NCBI RefSeq assembly: GCF_014639155.1
Contig: NZ_BMFT01000001.1
Span: 744,001-808,000 of the forward strand
DNA: 64,000 nucleotides
Direction: 5' to 3'
Origin: Paenibacillus segetis
Lineage (GTDB): Bacteria > Bacillota > Bacilli > Paenibacillales > Paenibacillaceae
Shown: positions 1 to 8,053 of the stretch, piece by piece
How the letters are laid out: every line of letters begins with the position of its first letter
Position numbering within the stretch: position 1 is the first letter of the stretch
The notes under the pieces: generated by a model
Told to the model about the DNA's origin: nothing
The model's input: only the letters and a program-made list of their open reading frames with translations
Database searches by the model: none
Program-made: the position numbers and the translations under genes

Positions 1-161
1 GAGTTCGTACAGGAGAAACAGCGTTTGCTGATAAGGTAACGTTGTTATGTCTGCCACTCGATGGGGAGGCTGAGGCCTTCAAAGACCGGATGACTGATAT
101 AACGCAAGGGCAGGCTGTACTGACGGAAGGTGAGAAGCTTTACTTAATTGAAGGGGAATAA
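1..161 (+). CDS. 3' end of an unidentified protein (partial)
   Basis: Reading from base 3, an open frame runs to TAA at 159-161 and gives the last 52 residues of a protein, ending in LYLIEGE. The 5' end lies outside the window. I see no recognisable motif and do not assign a function. It ends 5 bases before the TetR-type gene, so the two are probably co-transcribed, and the regulator's ribosome binding site (AAGGGG, 152-156 region) lies inside this gene's last codons. Confidence 0.6.
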   Translation, partial: VRTGETAFADKVTLLCLPLDGEAEAFKDRMTDITQGQAVLTEGEKLYLIEGE

Positions 162-166
162 CGCCT

Positions 167-763
167 ATGGCAAGAAGAGCAGTGGAGCAGGAGTTGTCGA
201 GGGAAAGGATTATGGATGCCGCTAGACACTTATTTATTACAAAAGGATATCGCGGAATTTCCATGAGGAGTATCGGGCAGCATTTAGGGTATAGCCACGG
301 TTCTCTGTATTATCATTTCAAGGAAAAAGCGGAACTATTCTATGCGATTGTCGTGCAGGATTTCAATCTTTTATCGCAGCTTTGTCATCAGGTAACAAAA
401 CAAGCTCCTTCTGAAGGGTTAACGAAGGTCGAACAGTTGATGTTGGAGTTTATTAAGTTTGGCTTAGAGCATCCATACCAGTATGAGATCATGTTCATGC
501 TTCGGGATGAGGAAATTCTCTCCTACTGCCGTAATGAACAAGCTAAATGCTTCGATATGTTCGAATGCCTCGTACGTCAATTTTTGCAGGAAGAGTGTCA
601 TCCGTTGGAGCATACCCCATCATTTCCGCTTAGTATGTTTTTGGGTATGCATGGATTCATATCTTTTTATATTCAGGATCGTTTGACGTTTGAGGAGATA
701 CTGCCCGCTGCTGTTGCCCATGTCAAAATGCTTAGTCAAAGCAGTTACCGCATGACGTCATAA
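167..763 (+). CDS. TetR/AcrR family transcriptional regulator
   Basis: This 198-residue protein has a typical TetR layout. Residues about 10-57 form the DNA-binding helix-turn-helix, with the family pattern of an Ala-rich first helix (IMDAARHLFITKGYRG), SMRSIGQHLGYSHGSLYYHF as the HTH, then a recognition helix ending in FKEKAELF. The remaining roughly 140 residues are the variable ligand-binding and dimerisation part, so the inducer cannot be read. The ATG at 167 follows AAGGGG with about 10 bases spacing and lies 5 bases after the preceding stop, which suggests an operon with the upstream gene. The most likely role is a local repressor. Confidence 0.85.
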   Translation: MARRAVEQELSRERIMDAARHLFITKGYRGISMRSIGQHLGYSHGSLYYHFKEKAELFYAIVVQDFNLLSQLCHQVTKQAPSEGLTKVEQLMLEFIKFGLEHPYQYEIMFMLRDEEILSYCRNEQAKCFDMFECLVRQFLQEECHPLEHTPSFPLSMFLGMHGFISFYIQDRLTFEEILPAAVAHVKMLSQSSYRMTS

Positions 764-853
764 GACGTTTTTATTTTCAAATCACGCTTTACCCATTTAC
801 CCTGTTATAGCTGTACTCCTGTATAACATTAATTTAACGATGTATCGGAAAAA

Positions 854-892
854 TAAGAGGCGTGAGTTTCCTAAGGGGAATTTACGCCTCTT
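854..892 (+). terminator. Hairpin after the TetR gene
   Basis: An imperfect inverted repeat pairs 854-871 (TAAGAGGCGTGA...) with 875-892 (...TACGCCTCTTA). The U-run after it is weak, so this is a possible rather than strong intrinsic terminator for the TetR transcript. Confidence 0.45.
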
Positions 893-1052
893 AACGTTAT
901 TGTCTACAAAGTTCATTCATCGTTGTAGGTTTGGATTGACGTAAAAGGCAGAGTTTGGTAAAGTTATTGCAAAAGATAAATCCTAGTATTTTCATATGAA
1001 TAATTTATTGTGTGGTCGTGAATTGGGGATTAATGAAAGGGTGTGACCTGTG

Positions 1053-2117
1053 ATGCATGTAGAAGTACGAAATTTAGATAAGCACTTTGGTAATTTTCAT
1101 GCGGTAAACGACGTCAGTTTTGGAATTAAGAAAGGCCAATTGATCGGTTTGCTTGGACCAAGTGGTGGAGGTAAAACGTCCATTCTTCGCATGCTTGCAG
1201 GACTGGAACAACCGGATTCAGGTGATATTCTGTTTCATGGTCAAAGTGTGGCTGGACTCCCTCCGCAGGATCGCGGCATTGGTTTTGTATTCCAGAGTTA
1301 TGCTCTTTTTAAACATATGACGGTGTTCGACAATATTGCCTTTGGCCTACAGGTGAAGAAGGCGACTAAAGCACAAATTAAAGCTCGTGTGATGGAACTC
1401 GTTGAACTGACAGGACTAAGTGGTTTCGAGCAGCGTTACCCTCATCAGTTATCTGGGGGACAACGTCAGCGTGTAGCCTTTGCACGAGCATTAGCCCCTG
1501 AACCGCAATTGCTGCTGCTTGATGAGCCGTTTGCAGCGATTGATGCCAAGATTCGTCAGGAGCTACGCTCCTGGTTACGAGAATTAATCGAGCGCGTGGG
1601 TATTACATCTATCTTCGTGACGCATGATCAGGAAGAAGCAATTGAAGTTGCCGATGAGATCATGATTATAAATCAAGGGCGATTAGAGCAGAAAGGGACC
1701 CCATGGGATATTTATAAAGACCCGCATACACCTTTTGTTGCTTCCTTTATCGGGCAGTCCACGTTGGTGGAGAAAGCTTCCGATCTCAAGGGATTTGAAG
1801 AAGAAGCAGGTGATCCTGGAACTCGTGCGCTAATTCGTCCTGAATACATCGAGGTTGGTAAAGAACATGAATTTACCTTGCGTTCAGCAACTACACCAGG
1901 TAGAGTCAAGCATTTGCATTTCCGCGGTAGTGAATGGCTTGTTGAGGTTGAGGTAGGCGGATACACCCTGACAACGTTCCGCTCGCTGGAAAAAGAAACA
2001 CTTCAGACCGGTGAGGAAGTAGCTGTCTTGGTGCATCGTGCTTACCTATTCAATGACGAGAGAAATTGGATCCTCGAAAATCCATTGAAGCGGGATCCGT
2101 TGAGTGTAATCATTTAG
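1053..2117 (+). CDS. cysA: CysA-type sulfate/thiosulfate ABC transporter ATPase, without partner genes
   Basis: This is an ABC ATPase of the CysA type, which normally drives sulfate or thiosulfate uptake with permeases CysT/CysW and a periplasmic-type binding protein. Residues about 1-235 hold the nucleotide-binding domain: Walker A GPSGGGKT, Q-loop FVFQSYALF, signature LSGGQRQR, Walker B LLLLDEPF, and H-loop FVTHDQEEA. Residues about 240-350 form a TOBE-like regulatory extension typical of this subfamily. AAAGGG at 1036-1041 fits a start at 1053 (ATG) or the preceding GTG at 1050. No permease or binding protein is adjacent, so the substrate is inferred from family resemblance only. It could instead energise another importer encoded elsewhere. 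Confidence 0.8.
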   Translation: MHVEVRNLDKHFGNFHAVNDVSFGIKKGQLIGLLGPSGGGKTSILRMLAGLEQPDSGDILFHGQSVAGLPPQDRGIGFVFQSYALFKHMTVFDNIAFGLQVKKATKAQIKARVMELVELTGLSGFEQRYPHQLSGGQRQRVAFARALAPEPQLLLLDEPFAAIDAKIRQELRSWLRELIERVGITSIFVTHDQEEAIEVADEIMIINQGRLEQKGTPWDIYKDPHTPFVASFIGQSTLVEKASDLKGFEEEAGDPGTRALIRPEYIEVGKEHEFTLRSATTPGRVKHLHFRGSEWLVEVEVGGYTLTTFRSLEKETLQTGEEVAVLVHRAYLFNDERNWILENPLKRDPLSVII

Positions 2118-2130
2118 AAGTGGGAAAAGT

Positions 2131-2293
2131 GTGGTGAACAGCTGTCCGCTGCGCAAACCGTTTGATCTTTCGATCACTGTTGGAGTTGGATTATCTGATA
2201 TGATTACACCTAAATGGGTTATAATCCAACTCCAAAGGCGAACGCGTTGCTTCTCCAGATTCAAACGTTTTACTCCACTCTGCTGTTCACCAC
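2131..2293. repeat. Nested palindromic element, copy A
   Basis: A 163-base intergenic element bounded by a perfect 12-base inverted repeat (GTGGTGAACAGC at 2131-2142 and its complement at 2282-2293). Inside is a middle stem (CGTTTGATCT near 2158-2167 with AGATTCAAACG near 2257-2267) and a perfect 15-base inner stem (2180-2194 with 2221-2235). Between the middle and inner stems sit two strands, TTTCGATCACTG on the left and AGGCGAACGC...TTCTCCAG on the right. Both strands recur in the two copies near 28.4 and 28.8 kb. No protein is supported here. Confidence 0.75.
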
Positions 2294-2315
2294 ACTTTTA
2301 TGGGTGTGTAGTAAG

Positions 2316-2347
2316 GAGTGTTCCTTTAAATTGGAACACTCTTTTTT
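2316..2347 (+). terminator. Intrinsic terminator downstream of cysA
   Basis: GAGTGTTCC (2316-2324) pairs perfectly with GGAACACTC (2333-2341), with a short loop, followed directly by TTTTTT. It would end transcription from cysA after passing through palindromic element A. Confidence 0.85.
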
Positions 2348-2773
2348 GTGTAGGTAGCTTAATCATTTGATGCCAATTATACACATTATTAGAGATTCAA
2401 CCTTGGGGTTAGTGCTTGAATAGTACGCTGTAATAGTAAAAGTAGGGGTAACTGACACAGGAGCCACTGATTAATATAACAATTAAACCTTTTATTGGAG
2501 ATTAGTGGACACTAGGGTTCTTATTTACTCAACAAACATTGGATAGAATCTTAATAGAGGCAAATAAGGTGTTCAGGTCCGTAAGATTTCTAAAGAGTTA
2601 AATAGTGTAAGAATAATGTTGTAATTGAACTATAACGGAAGAAGTACCCACACAACTAGCACGATGTTATAATTCTTGATGGGCGAAAGAAGAATTTGAC
2701 TGTCTTTTTTGTATGAAGGACAAGACTCATGATTAAATGGATCAAATGCTTGTGAATCAAAGGAGGGACATTA
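2348..2773. other. AT-rich intergenic stretch with no recognised gene
   Basis: About 425 bases separate the cysA terminator from the next gene. I see no open frame with a ribosome binding site, no repeat shared with the rest of the window and no riboswitch signature. The right end must hold the promoter of the metallo-hydrolase gene. TTATAAT near 2667-2673 is a possible -10 box, but no matching -35 stands out. Confidence 0.4.
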
Positions 2774-3547
2774 GTGAACGATGTTATGACATTCTGGGGG
2801 ACCGGTGATGCGATGGGGGTTCCGCGTGTCTATTGTGAATGTGAGGTCTGCCAGGAAGCAAGAAGTGGTGGAGTGAATCGGCGGTTTCGCTCCGCTGTGT
2901 TTATAGATGGCGAAGAGGGTGGGTTCCTGATCGACTGTGGGCCAGATTGGCAAGCTGGGATGGAGAGAGAGGGACTGCGATTTGTAGAACAAATTTTGAT
3001 TACACACGCTCATTTTGACCATATTGGTGGATTACCGGAGTGGGCGGATGCGTGTCGATGGCTGGGACAGAGGGGACAGTTGTACGCACCACAAGAGGTG
3101 CTGGACATTATTGTTCGGCAGTATCCATGGCTTCCAGGGCAGTTGGATTTTCATGCTGTAGATGAGGGCGTTACTTTGGCGGATTGGAAGATTCAGGCCT
3201 GGAAAGTGTTCCATGGGAAGAATGGTTACTCTTATGCGTACCGTTTGGAGAAGGAAGACTATATTTGGGCTTATTGTTCAGATGCGATTGGCTTGCCTGC
3301 AGAACAGAAAATACCGCTTGAAGGTCTTGATCTGCTTATACTGGGAACGAGTTTCTACAAGGAGTATGCAGAATTCTCTACGAGGTCAGTCTATGATGTT
3401 ACGGAAGCGTTGGAACTGCTGCAAGAGGTGAAGCCGAAAGAGACAATCTTTACTCATATGTCTCATGACATTGACCTGAATCGTGATTATGGACTACCTG
3501 CAAATGCCCGATTTGCAAAGACGGGGCAAAGGATTTTTTTGAAATAA
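2774..3547 (+). CDS. PhnP-like MBL-fold metallo-hydrolase
   Basis: This 257-residue protein belongs to the metallo-beta-lactamase fold. The HxHxDH zinc motif is visible at about residues 77-83 (THAHFDHIGG). Further metal ligands are likely the Asp in YCSDAIG (about residue 168) and the late His residues in FTHMSHD. The N-terminal GTGDAMGVPR and the paired cysteines CECEVCQEA match the PhnP-like branch, whose PhnP member cleaves phosphoribosyl 1,2-cyclic phosphate in phosphonate use. No phn operon is adjacent, so the substrate here is unknown. The GTG at 2774 is chosen because AAAGGAGGG sits 7-15 bases upstream. It is a single-gene unit. Confidence 0.8.
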   Translation: MNDVMTFWGTGDAMGVPRVYCECEVCQEARSGGVNRRFRSAVFIDGEEGGFLIDCGPDWQAGMEREGLRFVEQILITHAHFDHIGGLPEWADACRWLGQRGQLYAPQEVLDIIVRQYPWLPGQLDFHAVDEGVTLADWKIQAWKVFHGKNGYSYAYRLEKEDYIWAYCSDAIGLPAEQKIPLEGLDLLILGTSFYKEYAEFSTRSVYDVTEALELLQEVKPKETIFTHMSHDIDLNRDYGLPANARFAKTGQRIFLK

Positions 3548-3600
3548 ATAAAAGAGTTCCATGAAGTCTGAACTCGACTTCTGTATTCAAATAAAGGTAA

Positions 3601-3783
3601 ATTCTCCAGTTAGGTTGTTGCGTGGATAAATATGCCTACTTCTAACTGGAAAACCTCCTGTTAATTCAAGCGATTCTCGTTGAATATTGCTCCAAATTAA
3701 AAATTAGCGGGATAAATTCCAGGTAAGTTGCCATTAGATTGCTTTAGCAGTCAAATTAAATGGAGGAATTCCAGTTAAGTTGC
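3601..3783. repeat. Degenerate direct repeats in the 3.6-3.8 kb intergenic gap
   Basis: The 369-base gap between the metallo-hydrolase and HAD genes has three similar units: ATTCTCCAGTTAGGTTG at 3601-3617, ATTCCAGGTAAGTTG at 3716-3730 and ATTCCAGTTAAGTTGCA at 3768-3784. There is also a reverse unit TAACTGGA at 3643-3650. The last two are 52 bases apart and the first is about twice that distance away. I see no gene here. Origin and function are unknown. Confidence 0.45.
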
Positions 3784-3880
3784 ACCGAACGTCAGGGTAA
3801 GGCGAACGTCACTGTACAACCGGACCTTGCCACACCGCAGCTCATCGTATCTACAAAGAATCTAGTCATTAAGACACAAA

Positions 3881-3911
3881 AAGGAGCCTGAAAATACCTT
3901 TCAGGCTCCTT
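3881..3911 (-). terminator. Intrinsic terminator of the HAD phosphatase gene
   Basis: AAGGAGCCTGAAA (3881-3893) pairs perfectly with TTTCAGGCTCCTT (3899-3911). Read on the minus strand, the hairpin is followed by TTTTTGTG, as expected for a terminator of the minus-strand gene that ends at 3917. Confidence 0.9.
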
Positions 3912-3916
3912 CCATA

Positions 3917-4717
3917 TTATTCCCGGTTAAACACAAATTTATCGATGACGAGCTTGACGCCATCTTCGTTGTTGCTAGCTGTTACGAAGTCGGCGATTTC
4001 TTTCAATGCTGGGATGGCGTTGCCCATAGCGACTCCAAGACCAGCTGCTTCGAGCATTTCATGATCATTCCAGGAATCACCGATCGCAATGGTGTCTGCA
4101 ATATTGCAACCGAAGTGGTTGGAGAGGAATTTTAGCGCATGGCCTTTGGTTCCCTCATGATGCATGATCTCTAGGAAGTTTGGTTTGGACTTGGTGATAT
4201 GCACTTGGTCACCTAAGAGTTCACGGAGCACAGGGGCGATTTCGTCCAAGTAATCCGGTTCATCGATGATGAGCATCTTTGGCGTAGGCTGGGCAACCAG
4301 CTTAGCGAAGTCAGGCTCTACGTAGTATTTGGTCCCATTGAGGTTCGTGTAGTCAATTAGTTTTTGATTTTCTTCACGCGCGTAGAGCTTGTCATCAATA
4401 TAAGTTTGAAGATGAAGATTATGTTCAATACAGTATCTAAACAGCTTGTCCGCGGCCTCTTTTGGTACATAACGTTCGAACAATACGTGTTCATCCAGCA
4501 GGTTCTTAATTAATGCGCCTTGATAAGTAATAATCGGTACATTGAGTCCAGTCTGACGAGCTAGTACATGGGCGGAAGCATACGCACGACCTGTGGCTAA
4601 TGTGACAACAACGCCTGCTGCAACAGCTTCTTCAAGTGCCTTCTGTGTGGCCGGTGTTACTTCTTTGTTATCGTTAATCAAGGTGTCGTCGATATCGATG
4701 GCAATCAGTTTGTACAT
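3917..4717 (-). CDS. Cof-type HAD-superfamily phosphatase
   Basis: This 266-residue protein is a Cof-type (class IIB) haloacid dehalogenase hydrolase, a group that removes phosphate from sugar phosphates, flavin precursors or similar small molecules. Motif I is IAIDIDDTLI at residues 4-13, carrying the nucleophile Asp. Motif II is VTLATGRA, motif III lysine lies near KGHALKFL, and motif IV is IAIGDSWNDHEML. The class IIB cap sits between motifs II and III. The open frame extends 14 residues further, but ATG at 4717 is preferred because AAGGAGAG precedes it at proper spacing. It is monocistronic with its own terminator. The substrate cannot be told from sequence. Confidence 0.88.
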   Translation of the reverse strand: MYKLIAIDIDDTLINDNKEVTPATQKALEEAVAAGVVVTLATGRAYASAHVLARQTGLNVPIITYQGALIKNLLDEHVLFERYVPKEAADKLFRYCIEHNLHLQTYIDDKLYAREENQKLIDYTNLNGTKYYVEPDFAKLVAQPTPKMLIIDEPDYLDEIAPVLRELLGDQVHITKSKPNFLEIMHHEGTKGHALKFLSNHFGCNIADTIAIGDSWNDHEMLEAAGLGVAMGNAIPALKEIADFVTASNNEDGVKLVIDKFVFNRE

Positions 4718-4789
4718 ATTGTTCTCTCCTTCATGATAGTTATGGAATATAAGTTCCACCTATTTATCTCTATAGACATAGCTGTATCT

Positions 4790-4817
4790 ATTGTACCGTA
4801 CGATGCGTAGATTTCAA
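4790..4817 (-). promoter_or_regulatory. Likely sigma-A promoter of the HAD phosphatase gene
   Basis: On the minus strand, TTGAAA (4812-4817) and TACAAT (4790-4795) are separated by 16 bases, about 70 bases upstream of the ATG at 4717. Confidence 0.55.
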
Positions 4818-4838
4818 TTCAGAAAAGTGATTATTATA

Positions 4839-4868
4839 TTTACATAAATTTCTTATTTCGTTTAGAAT
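4839..4868 (+). promoter_or_regulatory. Likely sigma-A promoter of the amj gene block
   Basis: TTTACA (4839-4844) and TAGAAT (4863-4868) are 18 bases apart and end about 50 bases before the amj start. This would drive amj and probably the genes that follow. Confidence 0.55.
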
Positions 4869-4919
4869 AGGGTTTAGTCATGGCGTTTGAGAATGATGAA
4901 CTCCAAATGAGGTGTATTT

Positions 4920-5717
4920 ATGTTACAACAAGTATTGTTTGTTGCATTGTTTACTTTTATTATTCACCTCTCAGAGACACTTACCTATTCTCTTCGTCTA
5001 GCTGGAGTAAAGTTAGGGAAATTAGCTGTTGCCTTATCCTTAACAGGAATCATACTTTTAGTATCAAGAACAGCCAATATGGTTCAAGCCGTACTAACCG
5101 GGAAAATCATAGACTTCGCAAAGCTTAACGCGGATTACGATCTAGTAGGACATTTACGAATTATAATCGGTGCCTCAACGATGGGAACCATTGTTGCGTT
5201 ATTACTGTTTCCAACAGCAGTTGCTCTAGCAGCAAGAGTGATAGCACATTTAGAAGTAGCTGGGTCCATACCGCAAATGATCCGTTCCTCGGTTTCTACT
5301 CAAAAGATCCATAACGCAAGACATCATTTACGCAAACCCAAGTTATCGATGTTGTCGCGACTCCGAATCGGTGGAATACCCAAGAGGCTAGTCATTCTCA
5401 ATTGTGTCGTAACCGCAATTTATACGATAGGTGTGCTAGCGGCCTTACTCGCTTCAACATTTACAACGCAATATGCAACGACAGCATTACAGTCTTCAGG
5501 ACTCATCAATGGGCTGGCAACAATTTTATTGACGATACTTATTGATCCGCAAGTTGGTTTAATAACGGATAAGGTGCTTAGAGGAGAACAAGAGATTACT
5601 TCTCTTAACAAAGTCTTTGGGTTATTAATGATCTCGCGGTTATTAGGTACGGTACTTGCACAGATTTTACTGGTACCGGCGGCACACTTCATTATCTGGA
5701 TGGTATCCATTTTATAG
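4920..5717 (+). CDS. amj: Amj-type lipid II flippase
   Basis: This 265-residue, strongly hydrophobic protein has about six to seven membrane segments and matches the Amj (YdaH, DUF2837) family. Amj moves the peptidoglycan precursor lipid II across the membrane and acts as an alternative to MurJ in Bacillus subtilis. Seen: N-terminal segment MLQQVLFVALFTFIIHLSET with a conserved polar HLSET, and a cytoplasmic stretch near residues 125-155 rich in K, R and S. The ATG at 4920 follows GAGGTG at 4909-4914. In B. subtilis amj responds to cell-envelope stress. Here I see only a sigma-A-like promoter. It leads a block with a GNAT gene and a phosphoesterase. Confidence 0.82.
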   Translation: MLQQVLFVALFTFIIHLSETLTYSLRLAGVKLGKLAVALSLTGIILLVSRTANMVQAVLTGKIIDFAKLNADYDLVGHLRIIIGASTMGTIVALLLFPTAVALAARVIAHLEVAGSIPQMIRSSVSTQKIHNARHHLRKPKLSMLSRLRIGGIPKRLVILNCVVTAIYTIGVLAALLASTFTTQYATTALQSSGLINGLATILLTILIDPQVGLITDKVLRGEQEITSLNKVFGLLMISRLLGTVLAQILLVPAAHFIIWMVSIL

Positions 5718-5748
5718 TCAACTTTATAGTCAATTAAGGAGCGAGCAG

Positions 5749-6306
5749 ATGTATACAGACAATGAAATGATGATTAGACCTGCTAGGAAAGAAGATTTAA
5801 GAGATCTATGGGAGCTAATCTATCAAGACGAAGCGCCAGAGTGGAAAAAATGGGATGCACCTTATTACGAATTTAATAGAATTTCTTGGGATGATTATTT
5901 ACTTAAGGATAACGTGATTGATCAGGATAATGATTGGGTCATTGAAGTCCAGGGAAGAATCATTGGCGGGGTTAGCTACTATTGGGAGCATAAACCTTCG
6001 AATTGGCTGGAGATGGGAATCGGCATCTATGATCCTAAGTATTGGAGCGGTGGGTTTGGTACACGAGCTCTTAAGCTGTGGATTAATCATCTATTTCATA
6101 CGTTACCGTTGGTAAGAGTCGGTTTTACAACTTGGTCAGGGAATCATCGGATGATTGCAGTTGGAGAAAAGCTAGGCATGACCATGGAAGCCAGACTTAG
6201 AAAGTGCCGTTACTATAACGGCGTATATTACGATTCCATTCGAATGGGGCTATTGCGCGAGGAGTGGGAGTCGAATCCTTCTTTATTTAATAGTGGAGAA
6301 TCTTGA
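5749..6306 (+). CDS. GNAT family N-acetyltransferase
   Basis: This 185-residue protein carries the GNAT fold of the RimJ/RimL-like type that acetylates an amine using acetyl-CoA. The acetyl-CoA pyrophosphate loop is recognisable as YWSGGFGTRAL (about residues 103-113), a version of the Q/RxxGxG/A motif. The C-terminal pattern ARLRKCRYYNGVYYDSIRMGLL is typical of RimL-like members. The open frame continues upstream into amj, but ATG at 5749 is preferred because AAGGAGCGAG lies just before it. It follows amj by about 30 bases and precedes the phosphoesterase by about 20, so all three are likely one operon. The substrate is unknown. Confidence 0.85.
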   Translation: MYTDNEMMIRPARKEDLRDLWELIYQDEAPEWKKWDAPYYEFNRISWDDYLLKDNVIDQDNDWVIEVQGRIIGGVSYYWEHKPSNWLEMGIGIYDPKYWSGGFGTRALKLWINHLFHTLPLVRVGFTTWSGNHRMIAVGEKLGMTMEARLRKCRYYNGVYYDSIRMGLLREEWESNPSLFNSGES

Positions 6307-6325
6307 TTTAAAGTGAGGGGAAATC

Positions 6326-7492
6326 ATGCTATTAATAGTTAAAGGACCCTATTTACAACGACCTACTGAAAACTCCATGACGATCATGTGGGAGACTTCA
6401 GATCCGGCTTCTTCAAGAGTTGAAATATTGTTGGCGGAGAGAATCCATAGCGGCCATCAAGGAAACTACAAGAAACCGGAGGTTGTACTCACCTCTGTTT
6501 CCAATGATAACCCTTCTACGATTCATCTACTTAGAGTAACCGGACTTGAGCCCGGAACGATGTATTTTTATAACATTTTCTCGGCAAATGAGCACGGAGA
6601 AGTCCAATCAGGTCCATATCCTTTTAAAACGGCGGTGCGAAGGGGCGAACCTTTTTCCTTTACCGTGACGAGTGAGACCGGAGGATTCAGCGGATTTGAT
6701 CTATCGGATGGCTTGACGAATATCAACATATTCAAACAAATGCAAAGGTACCGACCCGATCTAACCTTATTTATTGGTGATTTAGTGAATGATGGGGACA
6801 ACTACGAGGATTGGGAGAAATATTTCTTTGGCCCAGGAGGAGACTTTTTAATAAGTACGCCGTTCTATAGTTGCCTCGGTAATCATGAGAATAATGCTTC
6901 TTGGTATTATGACTTTTTTGATTTCAACTCACCTAAAAATTATTATTCATTTGATTATGGGGACGTTCATTTCATTTGTCTCGACAGCACAGATTTTATA
7001 AAGTCTGAACATTACCCCGCTAGTTCTGGAAATATGAGCACTGGAAATGATCAATACGACTTCTTAATCCATGATCTACAAGCTTCGTCTGCTAAATGGA
7101 AAATACTCTTTTTTCATTATCCGCCCTACGTATCAGGTGGGTATCAAGTGGAAGACTTGCGACAATTGTGTCCCGTGTTTGAACAGTATGGAGTTGACCT
7201 CGTATTTAATTCGCATACCATCGTATACGAACGTAGTCATCCAATTCGTGAGGGTATAGTGGACTTCCATGACGGGATTATTTACATTGTGGCTGGTGGT
7301 GCAGGTGCTATGCCGGAGTGGCTGTTGCCTAAGAGGGAGTGGCATACCTCGCAATCTTTGGCGATTCCCCATTTTGTACAAGTTGTTGCGACCAATGATC
7401 ATCTGGAACTTCGAGCAATTGACGAAGAGGGCAGATTATTCGATAAATTTACTTTGAGAAAAGATTCGGATGGGAACAAGACTTACTTTTAG
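6326..7492 (+). CDS. Purple-acid-phosphatase-like phosphoesterase with altered metal site
   Basis: This 388-residue protein has an N-terminal fibronectin-III-like domain (about residues 1-105, with the PAP-type LEPGTMYFYNIFS) and a metallophosphoesterase domain (about 110-360). GDLVNDGD, GNHENN and FFHYPPY are conserved. Two metal-binding positions differ from the norm. The first Asp of the usual GDTG is Glu (TSETGG, about residue 114), and the usual GHxHxYER reads NSHTIVYER, so the second His is Ile. There is no signal peptide, so it should act in the cytoplasm. It may be an active enzyme with a modified metal centre or a binding protein. Start ATG 6326 follows GAGGGG. Confidence 0.75.
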   Translation: MLLIVKGPYLQRPTENSMTIMWETSDPASSRVEILLAERIHSGHQGNYKKPEVVLTSVSNDNPSTIHLLRVTGLEPGTMYFYNIFSANEHGEVQSGPYPFKTAVRRGEPFSFTVTSETGGFSGFDLSDGLTNINIFKQMQRYRPDLTLFIGDLVNDGDNYEDWEKYFFGPGGDFLISTPFYSCLGNHENNASWYYDFFDFNSPKNYYSFDYGDVHFICLDSTDFIKSEHYPASSGNMSTGNDQYDFLIHDLQASSAKWKILFFHYPPYVSGGYQVEDLRQLCPVFEQYGVDLVFNSHTIVYERSHPIREGIVDFHDGIIYIVAGGAGAMPEWLLPKREWHTSQSLAIPHFVQVVATNDHLELRAIDEEGRLFDKFTLRKDSDGNKTYF

Positions 7493-7558
7493 TGTCGATC
7501 TTAGCTATACGCCTACGTTGAAAGGTAATATTGTATGTAGGAAAGAGGGGAGATATAG

Positions 7559-8020
7559 TTGAAAAGAAAAGTAGTGTACGCAGGACCTATGACCAAAGTC
7601 TTCTCTGCTCTATTTTCAGCCATATCGGTTACCGTTTTAGCCATTCCAAGCTTAGGAGCAAGTGTAGACAAAACGAACGACGCTTATTTTTCATTCGGCT
7701 TTCAATTTATTACTGGATTGATCATAAGTTTAGCCATATATATCATCTTGATTATGCCCTTGTCGATATTAGCAGATGGATGTATTGCACAAAGTATGGG
7801 ATCGAAGAGAATAATGAATATGATTACGATAATCTTTACTTATTGCATTTTAGGTGTTGTGAGCGGAATGATCTTCGCACTGTTTGTCCGTGTGTTCAAC
7901 AACATATCTAATATAGTTCCCCTCTTTATTGTGGGGGCGTTAATATATCTGATATATCAATCATTACTAACATGGATATTCAACCAAATCAGATTAAACT
8001 ACGCAAGGACTAGAATGTGA
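7559..8020 (+). CDS. Small multi-pass membrane protein, function unknown
   Basis: This 153-residue protein has four probable membrane segments (near residues 10-28, 43-68, 83-105 and 115-137) separated by short polar loops. I recognise no family. The TTG at 7559 is chosen because AGAGGGGAG precedes it by 7-8 bases. An overlapping longer frame starting at 7531 lacks a ribosome binding site and membrane logic and is treated as a shadow. The gene lies 66 bases after the phosphoesterase on the same strand, so it may be the last gene of the amj block. Confidence 0.6.
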   Translation: MKRKVVYAGPMTKVFSALFSAISVTVLAIPSLGASVDKTNDAYFSFGFQFITGLIISLAIYIILIMPLSILADGCIAQSMGSKRIMNMITIIFTYCILGVVSGMIFALFVRVFNNISNIVPLFIVGALIYLIYQSLLTWIFNQIRLNYARTRM

Positions 8021-8053
8021 ACAATAAAGCGTTAGACTCATGATGCTGTAAAT

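Noticed and set aside
2131..2370. A 79-residue open frame across palindromic element A
   Set aside because: It runs through both arms of the palindrome and the terminator and has no RBS.
3795..3815. AAGGCGAACG also occurs near 3801, as in the palindromic elements
   Set aside because: No matching second strand or inner stem is present around it, so it is not counted as a fourth copy.
7531..7911. A 126-residue open frame overlapping the small membrane protein gene
   Set aside because: It lacks a good ribosome site and has a composition unlike a real protein; the overlapping 7559-8020 frame has an RBS and a clear membrane pattern.
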